Shown: positions 61,550 through 64,000 of the stretch, piece after piece
Numbering within the stretch: the first letter of the stretch is position 1
Layout: the number at the start of each line of letters is the position of its first letter
Assembly: GCA_016187945.1 (NCBI GenBank)
Contig: JACPIT010000002.1
Coordinates: forward strand, 124,001 to 188,000
Reading direction: 5' to 3'
Length of the DNA stretch: 64,000 bases
From: Opitutia bacterium
GTDB taxonomy: Bacteria > Verrucomicrobiota > Verrucomicrobiia > Opitutales > Opitutaceae
The notes under the pieces: model-generated
The model's database searches: none
What the model was told of the DNA's origin: nothing
Seen by the model: the letters and a program-made list of their open reading frames with translations, nothing else
Program-made: the position numbers and the translations under genes

Positions 61550-64000
61550 TTATTTTGTCGTGGGCTCGGGGACGCTCGCTTCGGGCGATTGCTCCGGGCC
61601 GGGCGGCGGCATGAGGCTGTAGAGGACGGGCGTCACGATGCGCGAGAGGAGCAGCGAGCTGAGCAGGCCGCCGATGATGACGATGGCGAGCGGCGAGTAG
61701 AGCCCGGCGCCTTGGACGGCGAGCGGGATGAGCGCGCCGAGGGCGGTGAGGGTTGTCAGCACCACCGGGAGAAAACGCACTTCGCCGGCTTGCTCGATGG
61801 CCTCCTTCAACGGCACGCCGCGCGCGCGGAGCTGGTTGGTGAAGTCGACGAGCAGGATCGAGTTCTTGATCTCGATACCGATGAGCGCGACGAAGCCGAC
61901 GGTGGCGGTGAACGACAGCGAGTAGCCGGTCACCCACAGCGCGACGATGCCGCCGATGACGCCGAGCGGGATGATCGAGGCGACGATGAACGTGCCGCGG
62001 AAGCTGCGGAATTCGAGGACGAGGATCGCCACGATGCCGAAGACGGCGATGAGGATGGCCGAGCCGAGGCCGCCGAAGCTTTCCTTGCGGCTGGCGACTT
62101 CGCCGCCGAATTCGTGGCGATAGCCGGCGGGCCATTTCAGTTTTTCCAAATCGGCGGCGACGCGCTGCGTGGTCTTGTCGACGTTGAAGCCGTCCTGCAC
62201 GTAGGCGGTGACGATGACGCAGCGCTCGCGCGAGTAACGGAGGATGACGGCGGGCGCGGAGTCGAACTCGAGGGACGCGACCTGCGCGAGCGGCACGAAG
62301 GCGCCGCTGGCGGTCTGCACCTGGATTTTCTGCCAGCGCGCGAGGTCGGCGTGTTCGCCGCGCGGGAGGGCGAGCTGGATGTTGTATTCGTCGCCGTCGG
62401 CTTCGCGGAAGCGTGCGACGTTCAGGCCGGCGAGGGCGAGGCGCACGGCGCGGTCGATCTCGGCGTCGGGCACGCCGAGGAGCGAGGCGGCGGGGCGGTC
62501 GATGCGGACGCGCAGGTCGGTGCGGCGCGTGCGGACGGGGTTGTTGACGTTCTCGGTGCCGGGCGTGCGGCGGAGGACGGCTTCGACGTCGGCGGCGAGG
62601 GCGGCGAGTCGGTCGAGGTCGTCGCCGAAGATGCGCACGGCGATGTGGGCCTCGATCGGCGGGCCCTGCTCGAACTCGCGCACGAGGATCTGCGCGCCCG
62701 CGATGCCGGCGAGTTTTTGGCGGAGGCGCGCGAGGATGACCGGTGTGCGCGTGTCGCTCGCGAGGGCGGGTTTCACCTGCGCGTAGATTTCGCCGACGTT
62801 CGGCTTCTGGTTCGCGGGGCTGACGTTGTAATAGATGAACGGATTTCCGTGGCCGACGTTGGTGAACCACCAGTCGATCTCCGGCGTGACGCGGAGGACT
62901 TCCTCGACTTGGCGTGCGACGCGATCGGTGGCGGCGAGGCCGGCGCCTTCGGGCGCCTCGAGCTTGATGAGAAACTGCGGCGTGCCGGACTTCGGGAAGA
63001 GGCTGAAGCCGATCACGGGCAACAGCGCGAGCGACGCGACGAAGAGCGCCGCGGCACCGGCGAGCGTGGCGCCGCGGTGTTGCATCGCCCAATGCAGCAC
63101 GGGCCGATACGTGACGTGGATGGCGCGCTGAAGTCCGCGCAGGAGCCAGTTGCCTTCGGCATCCTCGTGGCCGGTGAGGAACCGGCTGGCGAGGAACGGC
63201 ACGATCGTCAGCGCCACCACGAGCGAGGCGAGCACCGTGACTTCGACGGCGAGCGGCAGCGTGCGAATGAAGAGGCCCGGACCGCCGGGCAGCAGCAGCA
63301 GCGGCAGAAACGCGAAGAGCAGCGTCGCGGTCGTGCCGAGCACGGCGACGGCGATCTGGTTCGTCGCCTGAATCGCGGCTTCCTGCGGCGCGTAGCCGGC
63401 GCGGCGGAAGCGCGCGATGTTTTCCACGACGACGATCGAGTCGTCGACCAGCAAGCCGAGCGCGATCACGAAGCCGACGATCGAGAGCTGGTTGAGCGTG
63501 TGGCCGAACCAGTGCAGCGCGGCGACGCCGATCGCGAGCGAGAGCGGGATCGAGATCATCACCAGCAGGGCGGCGCGCCAGCCGAGCGGCGCGATCGTGA
63601 GTGCGACCAGCGCGATCGCGATCACGAGGTCGGTGCGCAGGCGGCCAAGGCGGCGATCGATGTTGTGCGCTTGTGCGAAACCTTCCTCGAGCCGCACGTC
63701 GCCGGGGAGCGTTGCGCGGAACTCCGCGAGTTGCGCCGCGAGGCCGGCGGTGACGTCGAAAGTGTTTTGTCCCTTCTGCGCCTGCACGGTGACGAAGACC
63801 GCGCGCTCGCCCTTGAAGCGTCCGATGTGTTCCTGGTCCTCGTAGTCCCAGCGCACGTCGGCGATGTCGTGCAAGTGCACGGCGGCGGTGCCGCTGCCGG
63901 CGACGGGCGTGTCGCCGATTTCCTCGAGCGAGGTGAAGCTGCCGCTGGTCTTCACGGTGAAACGACGGCCGTCGGTCTCGACGCTGCCGCCGGGGATGTT
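61550..64000 (-). CDS. RND efflux pump inner-membrane subunit (5' end outside window)
   Basis: Second HAE1/AcrB-class transporter; 817 codons are in the window and the frame runs off the end (NIPGGSVETDGRRFTVKTSG at the edge). The fragment starts within the first porter domain; then membrane helices (about 115-320, with FVIALGLLVDDSIVVVENIA containing the two conserved Asp residues for proton relay), second porter/docking region (about 325-590) and the C-terminal bundle (about 600-780, VGFVALIGIEIKNSILLVDF). Other than the edge, it looks intact. In-frame GTG at 63955 is internal. Its partner adaptor gene would lie beyond the window. The substrate is not known. Confidence 0.94.
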   Translation of the reverse strand, partial: NIPGGSVETDGRRFTVKTSGSFTSLEEIGDTPVAGSGTAAVHLHDIADVRWDYEDQEHIGRFKGERAVFVTVQAQKGQNTFDVTAGLAAQLAEFRATLPGDVRLEEGFAQAHNIDRRLGRLRTDLVIAIALVALTIAPLGWRAALLVMISIPLSLAIGVAALHWFGHTLNQLSIVGFVIALGLLVDDSIVVVENIARFRRAGYAPQEAAIQATNQIAVAVLGTTATLLFAFLPLLLLPGGPGLFIRTLPLAVEVTVLASLVVALTIVPFLASRFLTGHEDAEGNWLLRGLQRAIHVTYRPVLHWAMQHRGATLAGAAALFVASLALLPVIGFSLFPKSGTPQFLIKLEAPEGAGLAATDRVARQVEEVLRVTPEIDWWFTNVGHGNPFIYYNVSPANQKPNVGEIYAQVKPALASDTRTPVILARLRQKLAGIAGAQILVREFEQGPPIEAHIAVRIFGDDLDRLAALAADVEAVLRRTPGTENVNNPVRTRRTDLRVRIDRPAASLLGVPDAEIDRAVRLALAGLNVARFREADGDEYNIQLALPRGEHADLARWQKIQVQTASGAFVPLAQVASLEFDSAPAVILRYSRERCVIVTAYVQDGFNVDKTTQRVAADLEKLKWPAGYRHEFGGEVASRKESFGGLGSAILIAVFGIVAILVLEFRSFRGTFIVASIIPLGVIGGIVALWVTGYSLSFTATVGFVALIGIEIKNSILLVDFTNQLRARGVPLKEAIEQAGEVRFLPVVLTTLTALGALIPLAVQGAGLYSPLAIVIIGGLLSSLLLSRIVTPVLYSLMPPPGPEQSPEASVPEPTTK

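Noticed and set aside
61368-63092. A 575-codon N-terminal extension of the nuclease-helicase gene
   Set aside because: The extension runs through a family A repeat and antiphase over the RND pump gene; its translation is Arg/Pro/His-rich without any fold.

Overview
The window is GC-rich chromosomal DNA with long, tightly packed genes and strongly G/C-biased third codon positions. Several features point to a Verrucomicrobiota bacterium, probably of the Opitutaceae: fused long-form PurL with long-form PurF, an ADOP-type permease, an ECF42-type sigma factor with a YCII/DGPF partner, an SpmA-SpmB fusion in an apparent non-spore-former, C-rich leaders instead of Shine-Dalgarno sequences, and very many short double-hairpin repeats. 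That placement is inferred from gene content and style, not from a marker-gene comparison.

Layout. 1-6.3 kb: the end of an RND efflux pump, a TolC-like outer-membrane protein with a clear terminator, and a large AsmA-like protein. 6.6-15 kb: Mn-type superoxide dismutase, TadA, IF-1, a Xer recombinase, an MHS-type transporter, an ADOP permease, purine nucleoside phosphorylase and a small lipoprotein. 15-28.5 kb: a gamma-glutamyltransferase, an alpha/beta-fused 2-oxoacid dehydrogenase E1, an ECF42 sigma/YCII pair divergent from a run of SRPBCC, DoxX-like and DUF1428 genes, an SpmAB-like membrane protein, a beta-propeller-like protein, a ParB-like protein and isovaleryl-CoA dehydrogenase. 28.5-37.2 kb: a GYF-domain membrane protein, a lone receiver protein, and the purine genes purL (minus) and purF-purM (plus). 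37.4-46 kb: a FecR-domain protein, a DEAD-box helicase, an HNH protein, a 57-residue membrane protein, a GAF-GAF histidine kinase, a double-ACT protein, tRNA-Gly(GCC) and a left-handed beta-helix protein. 46-54 kb: trpS, a VapBC45-like DUF433/DUF5615 pair flanked by two copies of the trpS 3' end, a serpin, an FMN-dependent hydroxyacid oxidase and the aroA-cmk-plsC operon. 54-64 kb: tyrA, a coiled-coil protein with a degenerate FGE-like tail, an EVE protein, a 42-residue membrane protein coupled to a PIN-TRAM membrane protein, a nuclease-helicase fusion and a second RND pump that runs off the edge.

How genes work together. purL, purF and purM are three steps of de novo purine synthesis; PNP is salvage. 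aroA and tyrA serve aromatic amino-acid synthesis. The E1 fusion and isovaleryl-CoA dehydrogenase would fit branched-chain amino-acid breakdown. The sigma/YCII/SRPBCC/DoxX/DUF1428 block looks like one regulatory neighbourhood.

The most unusual property is the repeat system. At least a dozen families of short elements share one architecture: each arm is itself a hairpin, and the two arms are inverted copies across a spacer. They sit in most intergenic gaps, supply stop codons for neighbouring genes, and lie in frame inside purL (five places), an lldD-like oxidase and a helicase, where they encode extra loops. No mobilising enzyme for them is visible here.
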